Shown here: positions 20,390-29,500 of the stretch, piece after piece
Position numbering within the stretch: position 1 is the first letter of the stretch
Layout of the letters: each line of letters begins with the position of its first letter
IMG/VR virus record: IMGVR_UViG_3300031673_000144
Span: 1 to 42,534 of that record
From: a virus
Direction: 5' to 3' (one strand)
Length of the DNA stretch: 42,534 nucleotides
Notes under the pieces: generated by a model
Told to the model about the DNA's origin: nothing
Seen by the model: only the letters and a program-made list of their open reading frames with translations
The model's database searches: none
Translations under genes and position numbers: made by a program

Positions 20390-20419
20390 GACCGGAGGCG
20401 GTCTAAACGGTCCGGCTTC

Positions 20420-20446
20420 GTCTCCGCCTTCCGGCCTGGCGGAGAC
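20420..20446 (+). other. Hairpin GTCTCCGCC / GGCGGAGAC
   Basis: A perfect 9-bp stem with a 9-base loop lies in the gap 20390-20474, closing the capsid/paralog cassette before the connector gene. No T-run. Confidence 0.55.
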
Positions 20447-20474
20447 TACGCCGGGATAGGAAGGCGGTGGCGGA

Positions 20475-21380
20475 ATGGCCCGATTATCCACGGGAGTCAT
20501 CTGCGACGCCGTCGAGGTCTTCAGCGGCAACGTCACGGCCAACGCGGCACTCCTGCATTTTCACGCGGGATACAACCGGGTCCTGGCCGGCGGGGATCCG
20601 CGCGACTCCGGCGGAGCGCCGCACCTGTGGAGTTTTCTGCAACTCCGGGCGGAACTCAGCCTGGCGATGTCGATCACGGGGACCGCGACGGGCGTCTACG
20701 CGGCGGGGACCGAGACGACGACCATCACGGCGACGACCGCCATCTTCGACCCGATCCAGGTGGGCGACTCGATTACCATCGACACCGTAACCGATCCCCT
20801 GGTGATCGCATCCTACACGTCCTCGACAGTCATCGTGGCGGCGCTCGGGGAGGATTTCGCGGGGAAGGCCGTCAGCCTGCCCCACCACGGCATTTACGCC
20901 CTGCCGGCGGGGTTCGATGGGTTCCTGGAACCGCCCGTCTACGCCCTGGCCGCGGGGTTGGCGACGCCGGACTTGGAGGAGGTATCGCCCGAGAGACTGT
21001 TCGAGATGAGGCGGGAGTCGAACGCCCTGGGAACGCCGCGGTACTACGCCCTGGTGGCTGATGCTGCGGCGGCGGCGGGAACGGCTCAGACGTACAGCCT
21101 GGCCGTCGCGCCCCGGCCGGAGGCGACGCGCCTCCTGCTTTACCGGTACCGCCTGGCGGCGCCGGACCTGACGGACCTGACTACGATGTATCCGCTCGGT
21201 CCGCCCTCGATGTCGCCTCTCTACCGGGCGGCGGCCCTGGCGGATGCGGAACTTTTGCTCGGACACGTGCCGGGACCGCACGAAGCGGCTTACCAGAAAC
21301 TCATGATCACGGCCCTGGACGCGGACGGGGCGATGTTTGCGACGAGCGAACCTTTGCGAATGGCTTCGAGCGAGGGATAA
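20475..21380 (+). CDS. Putative head-tail adaptor protein
   Basis: A 301-residue protein following the capsid cassette. The segment from about residue 160 (EEVSPERLFEMRRESNALGT, PRYYALVADA, then YSLAVAPRPEATRLLLYRYR) is typical of phage adaptor or connector proteins that sit below the portal. An insertion in the middle (about 70-130), Thr/Ala-rich and beta-like, is larger than in simple adaptors. The GTG/ATG-rich start region has GGAAGGCGGTGGCGG before ATG 20475. It would connect the portal to the tail. Confidence 0.6.
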   Translation: MARLSTGVICDAVEVFSGNVTANAALLHFHAGYNRVLAGGDPRDSGGAPHLWSFLQLRAELSLAMSITGTATGVYAAGTETTTITATTAIFDPIQVGDSITIDTVTDPLVIASYTSSTVIVAALGEDFAGKAVSLPHHGIYALPAGFDGFLEPPVYALAAGLATPDLEEVSPERLFEMRRESNALGTPRYYALVADAAAAAGTAQTYSLAVAPRPEATRLLLYRYRLAAPDLTDLTTMYPLGPPSMSPLYRAAALADAELLLGHVPGPHEAAYQKLMITALDADGAMFATSEPLRMASSEG

Positions 21381-21383
21381 GGC

Positions 21384-21653
21384 ATGGCGGCCGTCTTGAC
21401 CGAGGACAAGCGCCTACGGCGCGATGTGAAGATGGGGGCGGGCCGCGAATACTCGCGGACCTACTATGGCCCCTTGAACGCGGCGGCGCTGGCGGCGCTT
21501 CTGCCGGAGATCGGGGCGGCGATGCCGGCGGGGAGCGATTGTGAGGCGGGGACGCTGGTGACGCACATCAGCGATCCCCGGCAGGCGTCGGGTAGGGCGG
21601 TGGCGATGGTGACAATCACAGGGTTCCATCATGGGACGGGAGCGGTGGCATGA
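21384..21653 (+). CDS. Hypothetical neck or connector protein
   Basis: An 89-residue protein, MAAVLTEDKRLRRDVKMGAG..., unrecognised. The latter half is strand-rich (TLVTHISDPRQASGRAVAMV then TITGFHHGTGAVA). It starts three bases after the adaptor stop, and its own stop overlaps the next ATG (ATGA at 21650), so it is translated within a structural operon. Position suggests a small neck or head-closure protein. Confidence 0.5.
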   Translation: MAAVLTEDKRLRRDVKMGAGREYSRTYYGPLNAAALAALLPEIGAAMPAGSDCEAGTLVTHISDPRQASGRAVAMVTITGFHHGTGAVA

Positions 21654-22504
21654 GCATCCCGGCGAACTGGACAGTCGCGTGGGCGCGATCGCGCGGCCAG
21701 GGATGGAATCAGCGCGGCAAGGTTTACGACGTGGGCTACCACGCACCGGCCGGGACGACGCTCGCCCTCGCGGAAGCCGCCCTGCCCTACGAAACCCTGT
21801 ACCCGACAGAAAACCCGGATGATGTGTTCGCCTCGCGGCTCCAGTCGGTTGCGGCCGACCCGGACAGGAAAACCAGGGAAGTCCTGGTGGGCTACCACTA
21901 CGAGCCGCCGACGCTCGAGGACGTTCTGATCCGCAACACGAAATACGTGCTTGTCGAGGCGCGGAGCGTGGGCAGCGCATACCGGCCCATCGTGGACTTG
22001 AACGGGGATTACATCTGGCACGAGGAGCGCGACCCCTCGGGCGGGCCGAGTTACAAATGGGCGCCCGTCGCGGGATCCGGCATCCGGTATGACGGGCGGA
22101 CGCAGTTCCGGACGCGGTTCGCCAAAGAGTACGGAATGGGCGGGATTCTTTCGGAGACATACCAGGACTCGGCCAACAGCGCCATCATGCAACAGTACTG
22201 GAACTTCCCGACGGGAAGGCTCCGGTTCGCCGCCTGGACGAGGGTCCGCGCCCCGACGACCCTGAAGTTGTGGCTGTACGACTGCCTGATCGAGAGCCAT
22301 CCGAAGGGATGGAACGCGGAGACGGAGGTCCAGAAGTACGAGTACCGGGCCTTCAAGATTCCGCTGCGCGACGCGGAGGGCGCGTTGCTGAACCCGGCGG
22401 AGCACCGCATCGTGTCCGACTGGTTCCCGACGGGCGAGACCTACTTCGCCGAGAATTACGCAAAGATCCAGTGGCCTCTGATTTTAGGGACATACGATTG
22501 GTGA
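21650..22504 (+). CDS. Hypothetical structural protein
   Basis: A 284-residue protein, MSIPANWTVAWARSRGQGWN..., rich in Trp and Tyr and with no membrane segment, in the neck/tail part of the structural operon. It shows beta-strand-like stretches (REVLVGYHYEPPTLEDVLIR; GRLRFAAWTRVRAPTTLKLW). The first 70 residues contain YDVGYHAPAGTTLALAEAAL, and the C terminus has WFPTGETYFAENYAKIQW. I do not recognise a family; a short-tail or baseplate-like component is plausible. Confidence 0.55.
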   Translation: MSIPANWTVAWARSRGQGWNQRGKVYDVGYHAPAGTTLALAEAALPYETLYPTENPDDVFASRLQSVAADPDRKTREVLVGYHYEPPTLEDVLIRNTKYVLVEARSVGSAYRPIVDLNGDYIWHEERDPSGGPSYKWAPVAGSGIRYDGRTQFRTRFAKEYGMGGILSETYQDSANSAIMQQYWNFPTGRLRFAAWTRVRAPTTLKLWLYDCLIESHPKGWNAETEVQKYEYRAFKIPLRDAEGALLNPAEHRIVSDWFPTGETYFAENYAKIQWPLILGTYDW

Positions 22505-22508
22505 TAAG

Positions 22509-23159
22509 ATGATGGACCGTGAAATCCAACAACGCTTCGAGGCCGTCGATGTGGAACTGCGCAGGCTGAGGGAAGTCGCCGACGATCCGTGGCGGAATCA
22601 GCCGCCGATTTCCCTGGACCCGCCCGGGCCACGGCCCGCGCTGAAGGGGCCGACGCTGCTGCCGGATGTGGCGGAGACCTTCCCGGGCGAGGTCGCCACC
22701 GAGGTCGGCAGCGGAAAATACACCTTCAAGGAGAAGGTGCTGACGGACGGGACGACCTGGATCGACAAGACCGGCGGCCGGACGGGAGATTGCTACGAGG
22801 CGAACGACGTCGCCGGGATTGCGGTCGAGACGATCATCGAAATTCGCGTGGAGCACGACACGGGCGGGACGCTGCGGTATGTGTTCGACTACGAACCTGG
22901 GATTCTGCCCGGAACTGCCGACAAGCAAATGGTCGCGTGGGACCAGACCACGGACAAGGCATGGGAACTGATTCTGCCGGATGACACTTGGCTCGACGTG
23001 GACCTGGCGACAGGGAAACTCATACACAAGGGGCCGGGGCCGGAGGTTTATAAACAAGACCCTGGTTTTTGCCTCATTTTCTACGGGTGGTCTCTGGATG
23101 CCGTAGGACAGGTACGATGGATAAAAACCGACCAAGGAACGGCGGGACCATGCGCATGA
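22509..23159 (+). CDS. Hypothetical structural protein with N-terminal coiled coil
   Basis: A 216-residue protein. Residues 1-28 (REIQQRFEAVDVELRRLREV) look like a short coiled coil, often a trimerisation segment in tail-associated proteins. After a Pro-rich linker, the rest is beta-like with WIDKTGGRTGDCYEANDVAG and YGWSLDAVGQVRWI. The ATGATG start has no clear Shine-Dalgarno, but the gene follows the previous stop by four bases. The end overlaps the glycosyltransferase start. A fibre or appendage role is a guess. Confidence 0.5.
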   Translation: MMDREIQQRFEAVDVELRRLREVADDPWRNQPPISLDPPGPRPALKGPTLLPDVAETFPGEVATEVGSGKYTFKEKVLTDGTTWIDKTGGRTGDCYEANDVAGIAVETIIEIRVEHDTGGTLRYVFDYEPGILPGTADKQMVAWDQTTDKAWELILPDDTWLDVDLATGKLIHKGPGPEVYKQDPGFCLIFYGWSLDAVGQVRWIKTDQGTAGPCA

Positions 23160-23998
23160 CACCGGGACGCGAGACGATTCAAGTCGTGGTCTTCGACGGG
23201 TCGCGGGAACACCCCCTACTTTCTTCGTGGCTCTTAGGGTTTCCGCACGTTCTTCGCTTCCGCGACGTGCAACCCGGTAAGCGCGGGTCTATTTATCTCC
23301 AGACCTGCCGGAACCGCGCCGTCAAATGGTTCCAGCAAGAAACGACTCTTCCGTGGCTCTTGTTGCTGGACGACGACGAGATTCCGGTTTCCGAGACAGA
23401 GGGTCTTATCGTTTGTGAGGCCGACGTTGCCTCTGCGGCCTATGTCTCTCAAAAAGCGGAGATGCTGCACCCCCACCCCGGCGGATTATGTGGTGGCGCG
23501 CTGAAGGTGTCGCGCTACGCGCTGGAGAAGATTGAACCGCCCTGGTTCGGCGTGCGGTTTTCGGCGGACGGATGCGATGCGGTCGAGTGCGAGTGTCAAT
23601 GGTTCGAGCGCCGCGCGAAGGCGGCAGGTTTTCATCCGGTGAAGGCAGGCAGCATCGGGCACATTGTCTCGTATCTGACCCTGCCGACAGAGGACGGCGG
23701 GATGAAGGTTGTGCCGTTGGCCGGAATCCCCGAAGCCCTACGCCGTGGGGCGGGTCAGGAAAAACCGACGCGCAAGGGTGGCGAGAGCGACCGCCAGGGC
23801 AATCGCGGCCACGAAGGCAAGGCCGTAAATGACGGCCCCCAGGATGATGTTGGCGTGAACCGACAAGGGGAAGGGCTGCGCGAGGTAGGGCATCAGCCCG
23901 CTTGCGGACAGAGCGGCACCTGCTCCGACGCCGAACAGGATGCAGGCAGCGAGAACGACGGGCAACTTGCGGGAACGCATGGCAACCTCCTTACCTGA
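23150..23998 (+). CDS. Glycosyltransferase-like protein (GT-A type)
   Basis: About 282 residues from ATG 23150; in-frame ATG 23117 is an alternative. YLQTCRNRAVKWF followed by LPWLLLLDDDEIPVSETEGL is the pattern of GT-A glycosyltransferases, where the Asp cluster (LDDDE) binds metal and nucleotide sugar. EMLHPHPGGLCGGALKVSRY resembles the acceptor-side region. It could modify virion proteins, host surface sugars or DNA bases. From about base 23737 the frame runs opposite a minus-strand gene and its protein becomes low-complexity, so the last 87 residues are probably read-out of that insertion. Confidence 0.6.
   Translation: MRMTPGRETIQVVVFDGSREHPLLSSWLLGFPHVLRFRDVQPGKRGSIYLQTCRNRAVKWFQQETTLPWLLLLDDDEIPVSETEGLIVCEADVASAAYVSQKAEMLHPHPGGLCGGALKVSRYALEKIEPPWFGVRFSADGCDAVECECQWFERRAKAAGFHPVKAGSIGHIVSYLTLPTEDGGMKVVPLAGIPEALRRGAGQEKPTRKGGESDRQGNRGHEGKAVNDGPQDDVGVNRQGEGLREVGHQPACGQSGTCSDAEQDAGSENDGQLAGTHGNLLT
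23738..23980 (-). CDS. Two-helix membrane protein with own promoter (moron-like)
   Basis: An 80-residue minus-strand protein. MRSRKLPVVLAACILFGVGA is a signal anchor; a second hydrophobic helix follows (HANIILGAVIYGLAFVAAIA), then a basic tail. A perfect AAGGAGG lies five bases before the ATG, and a sigma70-type promoter at 24006-24035 points to it. It opposes the surrounding plus-strand operon and overlaps the tail of the glycosyltransferase frame. An independently promoted membrane protein among virion genes is typical of 'moron' genes that alter the host, such as superinfection exclusion. A holin or antiholin is the alternative. Confidence 0.65.
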   Translation of the reverse strand: MRSRKLPVVLAACILFGVGAGAALSASGLMPYLAQPFPLSVHANIILGAVIYGLAFVAAIALAVALATLARRFFLTRPTA

Positions 23999-24005
23999 CC
24001 AAGGA

Positions 24006-24035
24006 AGTATAGCGCATGAACGGCGCGGAAGTCAA
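24006..24035 (-). promoter_or_regulatory. Minus-strand promoter for the membrane gene
   Basis: Read on the minus strand: TTGACT (24035-24030), an 18-bp spacer, TATACT (24011-24006), then the AAGGAGG site and ATG at 23980. The two hexamers match the sigma70 consensus at five of six bases each. The same CCTTGACTTCC core occurs before the other minus-strand gene near 26554. Confidence 0.7.
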
Positions 24036-24273
24036 GGAAAAAAATGTGACCGACGGCACCAGCAAAAAGAAGGCGATCGAGGAACTCATTGATGCCGTCT
24101 GTCGCACATCGAACCCGGGCGCTGCGTTGCACAACGCAGCGCACGCGGCGATCGAGACGTTCCGGTGCCTGGAGCACGCGGATCAATGCCGGGCGGCAGA
24201 CGCCCTGGCGGGACACCTGGAAGTCGCGCTCGGCCTTTGGGGCAGGGAAATGGAAGCGATTGTGAGGCACTGA
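24016..24273 (+). CDS. Small hypothetical helical protein
   Basis: An 85-residue protein, MNGAEVKEKNVTDGTSKKKA then helical IEELIDAVCRTSNPGAALHN and HAAIETFRCLEHADQCRAAD. Three Cys and several His are present, without a clear zinc pattern. AAGGAAG precedes ATG 24016; GTG 24046 is an alternative start. The 5' end overlaps the minus-strand promoter, so expression of the two is probably mutually exclusive in part. No family recognised. Confidence 0.5.
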   Translation: MNGAEVKEKNVTDGTSKKKAIEELIDAVCRTSNPGAALHNAAHAAIETFRCLEHADQCRAADALAGHLEVALGLWGREMEAIVRH

Positions 24274-24286
24274 CAGGGAGAAACCC

Positions 24287-24886
24287 ATGGCGATTGAGCG
24301 GTTTACCTATGCGAGCCGGTTCGACGTTTTCGGGACCTATACCGAGTACGCCGACCTCGGCGCGGACCTCAAGAGCGACCTGAAATCCGCCCAGGCGTTC
24401 ATCCCCCTGGACATTACCGCGATGCGGGAGGTCAAGGGGAGCCTGGTGAGCGATTCGACGCGGATACTCGGCCGCGTCAACGGCGCGACGGACCGGGCCC
24501 TGCGCCTGACCTGGGCGGCGGGCGACGTCGCCGAGTTCCAGTTTCCGCCGGTCCCCTGGCCGCCGGACCTGTACGCGGCCGCGGACGTCATAGTCCACCT
24601 GATGATGGCGCGAAGCGGGACCACGGACGACTGCGACATCGACGTCCTGGCCTACGTGAACGGCGCCGGCGCCTACGCCGCCGATGTCGAGTGTGGCGGC
24701 AAGACGACGGCTCTGGCCGTGGCCGCGAACTTCGTCGTCGAGAAAACCGTGACGCTGAGCGCGAGCGACATCGGGGGACATCCGGGGATGCTGAACCTGG
24801 CGCTCCTGCCGGACGCCCACACGACGGATGCGCTTTACCTCTATATCGCGTGGCTCGAGTACACCCGCGCTCTCAGAACTTCGTAA
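24287..24886 (+). CDS. Putative virion protein, beta-sandwich-like
   Basis: A 199-residue protein. WAAGDVAEFQFPPVPWPPDL then YAAADVIVHLMMARSGTTDD is a plan shared by many phage virion proteins in which a hydrophobic 'lP-DLd-aa-v-vh' strand precedes a variable loop. DALYLYIAWLEYTRAL closes the barrel. Predicted all beta and without a signal, suggesting a decoration, spike or neck component. AGGGAGAAACCC precedes ATG 24287. Confidence 0.6.
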   Translation: MAIERFTYASRFDVFGTYTEYADLGADLKSDLKSAQAFIPLDITAMREVKGSLVSDSTRILGRVNGATDRALRLTWAAGDVAEFQFPPVPWPPDLYAAADVIVHLMMARSGTTDDCDIDVLAYVNGAGAYAADVECGGKTTALAVAANFVVEKTVTLSASDIGGHPGMLNLALLPDAHTTDALYLYIAWLEYTRALRTS

Positions 24887-24900
24887 CGAGGAGCAAAATC

Positions 24901-26301
24901 ATGGCAATCGGACAACTGCTGATGGCCGGGCCGGCACGGCGGAAGCGGAAAAAGGACACCAGTTGGGAGGGGCTGACGCCGAAGGAAACGGCGGTCCACG
25001 AGCGCCGCGCCATCGGACGGAGCCAGGGGGTTTCGCCGGGAAAGTTGGATGCGATGTTCCCTGTCCCGACCCGCGCGCCTTCGGATCAGGCGGCCATGGC
25101 CCGCGAGGGAGAGGCGGCGACCGCGAGGGCCAGGCCGGCGTCGTACTATGTGGAAGATCCTACGGCCCGCGCCCAACTGGAGGCGAAAGAACGGGTTGCG
25201 GGGCGCAAAACCATCACGGAAGGGTACGATCCGTACCGTCTCGACCCATACGGCCAGCCCGCGGCGGGTAGGGGCCTGATGATGAGCACGCCCGCACCGG
25301 GCACGGAGTCGGCGTGGGAGCCGGAGCGGATGAAGCGGATTGCGGGTGAAACCGAGCGAGGCCGGTTGCTTGCGGCCGGAGTGGACCCCTATGGTCCGAC
25401 CGGCGCACCACCTCAGCGACTTGACCCGCGAACAGGACGACCGCCGACGGAAGCAGAGATGGCGGGGCAGGCCGGGGGTCCGGCCTTGGTCAAGGCGGGG
25501 ACGGTAATGCCGACCGGCGAGGGAGCCGATCCCTATCTGCGCGGGCGGTATGTGGGGCGTCCGCTGACGGTCGCGGAACAAGGGACCGCGTCCGAAACAC
25601 AGAGACGGCTGCAGGTGATGAACGCGCCTGCCTACGACCCGAGGGCCGTGGCGGCGCTTCGCGCCCAGCGCGGACCCTGGGAGGGCCGAAGGACCATCGA
25701 GGACATAGCGACCGAGCAGGCGGGGGGCCAGTTGATGCGGACCCAGGCGCGTGGGGCGGGTGCGATGGCTACCATGCTAGAGGCCCAGGCCCTTCCGGCG
25801 CAGCAGATGCTGGAACTCTGGCAGACGCCGGAAGGAAAGCAGCAAGTGATGGCGATGTGGGCGACCGGTTCGCAACAGGAAAAACAGGCTTACGCCGCGC
25901 AGGTGCTGGCGGAGGTGGGCGCGAACTTGCCGCCGGAAATCCAGCAGGCCCTGGCGGAAGCGGCCTCGGGCTATAGGGTTGAAGAATACGACGGCAGTTG
26001 GTGGCAGACTGGGGGAGTTCTCGGGTCGGTTTGGGACTTCCTGGCGGGCCTTGTTCGTGGCGCTCCGACTATGAGGCGGGCGGTGCCGGCGACCGGGGCG
26101 GGGCTGATCACCGGCCCGACGGCGGCGCCGGGTTTGCCGGCGACAGGTCCGAACGCACCAGGCGCGCCGCTTACGGGCCAATTTGGATTTCGTGGCGGTA
26201 TAGGCCAGCCGGCGGTGCAGGCCGGGGCGGGACAGCTGGCGGCAGCGGACCAGGAGGAGCGGGAACTGTACGAGAGGCTGAAACTGAAGTACGGGGGCTA
26301 A
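24901..26301 (+). CDS. Hypothetical virion protein, possibly internal
   Basis: A 466-residue protein, MAIGQLLMAGPARRKRKKDT.... The N-terminal half is Pro/Gly/Arg-rich and probably disordered, with repeats of a 'G-DPY--RG/LDP' phrase (GYDPYRLDPYGQP, GVDPYGPTG, GADPYLRGRY). The C-terminal half is helical and Gln-rich (QQMLELWQTPEGKQQVMAMW). A hydrophobic WWQTGGVLGSVWDFLAGLV lies near residue 370. AACGAGGAGCAAAATC precedes the ATG; a longer upstream frame overlaps the preceding gene. Its place before the 2,088-residue protein suggests an ejected internal protein. Confidence 0.55.
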   Translation: MAIGQLLMAGPARRKRKKDTSWEGLTPKETAVHERRAIGRSQGVSPGKLDAMFPVPTRAPSDQAAMAREGEAATARARPASYYVEDPTARAQLEAKERVAGRKTITEGYDPYRLDPYGQPAAGRGLMMSTPAPGTESAWEPERMKRIAGETERGRLLAAGVDPYGPTGAPPQRLDPRTGRPPTEAEMAGQAGGPALVKAGTVMPTGEGADPYLRGRYVGRPLTVAEQGTASETQRRLQVMNAPAYDPRAVAALRAQRGPWEGRRTIEDIATEQAGGQLMRTQARGAGAMATMLEAQALPAQQMLELWQTPEGKQQVMAMWATGSQQEKQAYAAQVLAEVGANLPPEIQQALAEAASGYRVEEYDGSWWQTGGVLGSVWDFLAGLVRGAPTMRRAVPATGAGLITGPTAAPGLPATGPNAPGAPLTGQFGFRGGIGQPAVQAGAGQLAAADQEERELYERLKLKYGG

Positions 26302-26348
26302 GGGTGCTGGCGTTTTGTGAAGACGAAGTGGAGGAGGTGCGCGGCTAT

Positions 26349-26504
26349 CTAGAGGATCGCGGGCACCAAGCCAACGAGGCAGGCCAACAACAAACTGTCG
26401 GACAGGAAGACTGTTATGACGCATAAGATCGAACAGACCGAAAAAATAAACCAGGCTTCCAACGCTCCGGCAAGCCACCACCAAAGTTTCTCTTCTATCT
26501 TCAC
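26349..26504 (-). CDS. 51-residue membrane microprotein
   Basis: Minus-strand frame from GTG 26504: VKIEEKLWWWLAGALEAWFI then FSVCSILCVITVFL, SDSLLLACLVGLVPAIL. It is almost entirely hydrophobic and should make two membrane helices. AAAGGTG lies before the GTG. A TTGACT...CATACT promoter-like site (26559-26532) sits upstream, sharing its CCTTGACTTCC core with the site before the other minus-strand gene. It occupies a 265-bp gap with no good plus-strand gene. It could be a small holin, antiholin or exclusion protein. Coding is supported by hydrophobic pattern and promoter only. Confidence 0.45.
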   Translation of the reverse strand: MKIEEKLWWWLAGALEAWFIFSVCSILCVITVFLSDSLLLACLVGLVPAIL

Positions 26505-26531
26505 GAGGGCACCTTTCACGGAACGCGTAAA

Positions 26532-26559
26532 AGTATGAACCGGATTCTGAGGAAGTCAA
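26532..26559 (-). promoter_or_regulatory. Minus-strand promoter-like site
   Basis: On the minus strand TTGACT (26559-26554), 16 bp, then CATACT (26537-26532). The -10 is weaker than that of the 24006-24035 site, but the shared CCTTGACTTCC suggests a common origin. It lies only eight bases before the plus-strand ATG at 26567, so transcription diverges here. Confidence 0.45.
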
Positions 26560-26566
26560 GGCAAAA

Positions 26567-29500
26567 ATGATCGACACGCGGGCCATCCTGGCGAGGCTGA
26601 GGGCGGAACAAGGGCCGTTGCCGGCCCCTGCCGCGCCATCTTCGGGAATGGCCGCGAACGTCGGCGTTCGGGCAGGGGGAGACGAAGGCCGGTTCCGACA
26701 ATGGTATTCCGAGCGAGTGCGATTCTTGGCGTCCAAAGGGCAGCGGCTCAATCCCGATCCGGACGCGCCCGAGCATTTCTACGATTACCGTAAGGCTATG
26801 AGGGCAGGAGCAGAACCGACCCTCACAGAACACGGCGACTATCGCTGGCCGGACTTGGGTAAGTTGCCGGGGCATCCTGTTCCGCCAGAGATTCCCCCTG
26901 CCCCGAACCCCCGGGCCGTGCTGGACCGCCTGCGCGTGGAACAGGGAGCGGCCGCACCGACGGGGCGGGACCTGATGGCGGCGCCGGCGCTGAACCCGCC
27001 GCGATTCTTCTGGGAGAGCGAGCGCCCGGAGAGCAAGTTGCCGCCGGCCGAGCCGCGCAAGGTGACGGTGGGCGAGGCCGTGGAAGAAATGCGGAGTGGG
27101 CGGGCGGCGAGTTACTACAAGGACGCTTCGGGCCAGTATGTGCCCGCTGGTGAGGAACCGTGGTACGTCCGCGCGCCGATGGCCCTAGCCTCGGGCATGG
27201 CCTCGATTCCGGCCATCGTGCCGGGCCTTTACGCGAAAACCGGACTGCCCGGGGCGGAAGCGGTCGGAGAATACGTTGCGAAGCCCCTGGCGGCGATTGG
27301 AGGGGCCGAGCCATCGGTGTTCCGTGAGGGCGCCGGAGCGTTGGCAACGCCGGAGTGGTGGTCCGGTGTCGCCGGCGGACTGGCCGGATATGGCGTCTTC
27401 GCGGCGCCCGCTGTCGGCAAACTCATTCCGAAGGGGGCGGGGCTGCTGAGGCAAATGGCGGCGACGGTCCCGGCGTTCGGTGCCCTGGGCGGTCTGGAGG
27501 CCGCGGCACGGCCCGAGACGACGGGCAGGGACATCATGCTCGGTGCGGCGACGGGCGCGGCGGCCGGAGCGGTGTTGCCGCCGGTGGGGAAAGCCGTGGG
27601 TTATGTATTCCGTAGGGGGGCCGCGAGGCTTGCAAAGATCGGCGCTCCGAAGGCCGCGCTGAAGGCCCGCGAGGGCTACGTTCGCGCGTGGGTGGCGGAG
27701 CAGGCAGGCAAGGGACCGGCGGCGGCGACAAAAAACGCGGAACATAGATACATTTCAGCGCTGAGGCGGTTGCCCGCGGAGCAGCACGGAACCCATCTTC
27801 AACAGGCTAAGTCTATGGCGATGGCCCGGATCCTCGAGGCGGCTCCGGCGGGCGCGGTACGCGGTCCCACGGAAATCAAGTTCGGCCGCGCCCTGGAAGC
27901 AGGCGGGATGTGGGGGTTCGAGTCAAAGCAGATCGCCGATCTCAAGACACAACTGGATGCCGCGCTCCAGCAGGCAAGGGCTCAGGGCAAAGAGCCGGTC
28001 CTGCGCAGAATGAGTGCCGAAACCTGGGCAACCCTCAAGCGACAGTGGCAAAAGAGCGCCGAGGCGTTCCGCGAGTTTTGGTCCGGAAAACTCCCGGCCG
28101 ATCCGGCCAAGCGCGCCGTGACATTGAACTTCCGGCTTCAGGCGGCGACGGCAGGCGCGCAGTACCGGACCGCGCCGGCGGGAGGCACCGAAGCCGAGTA
28201 CCTTTCGTTTCTCGCTCCGGAAACGGTCGCCAAGGCACCCGCCGGGGCGGGGATGAAACTGTACGGGGGTGTTCCTGCCGACCCTGCGGAGTTCATTCGT
28301 CTCGCTCAGACGGTGGGCGACATTTCGCAACCCGTGGCGGTGCGTATCCTGGAGTCCCTTGGCAAGCACGGCGGCTCCGTGGTCCGCGCTACAGTTGCGG
28401 CGTTGGTGGCGCAGGGGATGCCGCGTGAAGCGGCGGAAGGCGTGGCGAGGAACCTGGCGGAGGCGTTCGCCAAGCCTGCCCCGCCCGCCGCTGCCGAGGC
28501 TATGGTGGGCAAGCCGGCCGAGGCCGCGCCGGCTCCCACGAAGGCGGCCGAGATACAGGCCCGGAAACTTGGCATCGACCTCGCGGCGGTCCGGGGGACG
28601 GGACGCAAGGGACAGATCCTTCGCAAGGACGTGGCGGACGCCGCGAAGATCCGGACCATCAGGGAAAAGAGCGAACGGGTCGGCGCGCCCCTCCGGCCGG
28701 GGACCGTCCTTGAACAGACGCGCCAGGCCCTCGAGGACGAGGGCTTGCCGACAAGGGCTGAAACGCCTGGCGTGCCCCAGGAGCGACGAACGCCGGCGGG
28801 CGAGGCCGACAAGGAGGGGGAGATCGCCCCGGCACGGGGCAGGCAGGCCGCCCCACGGCCTCAGAAACCGCCTATCACAGCCGCGGGTAGGGTTCCGTTA
28901 GCGCCAACTCGCCTCGCGTCGAAGCGGGCAGGAGCCGAACAGCCGCCCGCCGGCGAGGAGGTGCCGTTCGAGATCCTGGCGAAGGGCGCCCCGCGCGCCG
29001 CCCCGACGGTCCAGGCGTTCGACCGGATGGAGGCCCCGGAACTAGTGCGGATGCTCGGCAAGGTTTCCGGACCTTACGGAGGCTCGGTCGCCGAGACGAA
29101 AGAGGTCGGCCAGGCGGTCAAGGCGCTCCGGCAGGAGATCAAAAACGACAAGGTCGGCGAGGCGGCGGACCGGAAATACCTGGAGCAGATGCAAGCGGCT
29201 TATCCCGACATCTCCGCCGGCGGAGAGGGTGTCGGGGAGGAAGGCGGCGGGCTGCTCGGGTTGCTGGGCGACGCGCGGATCATTTACGGCAAAGGCGTGG
29301 AACTCGGCGTGGAGATCGAGGAAGCCGTCGTGGGGCTGCCGAAGGCGCTCCGGCGGCACTTCATTCACGTCAAGTATGCGAATGTCAAGGGCGGCGCCGG
29401 GGCCATGACCATCGAGGCCCTGAACCATTATTGGATGACACGAACGGACACGCCGGCCGCAGATGCGCCTTCCCTCAGTGAAACTTTCGACAACCTGATG

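Noticed and set aside
26304-26426. 40-codon plus-strand frame in the gap before the giant gene
   Set aside because: GTG start with no ribosome-binding site and unremarkable sequence; the opposite strand gives a better case (membrane pattern and promoter).
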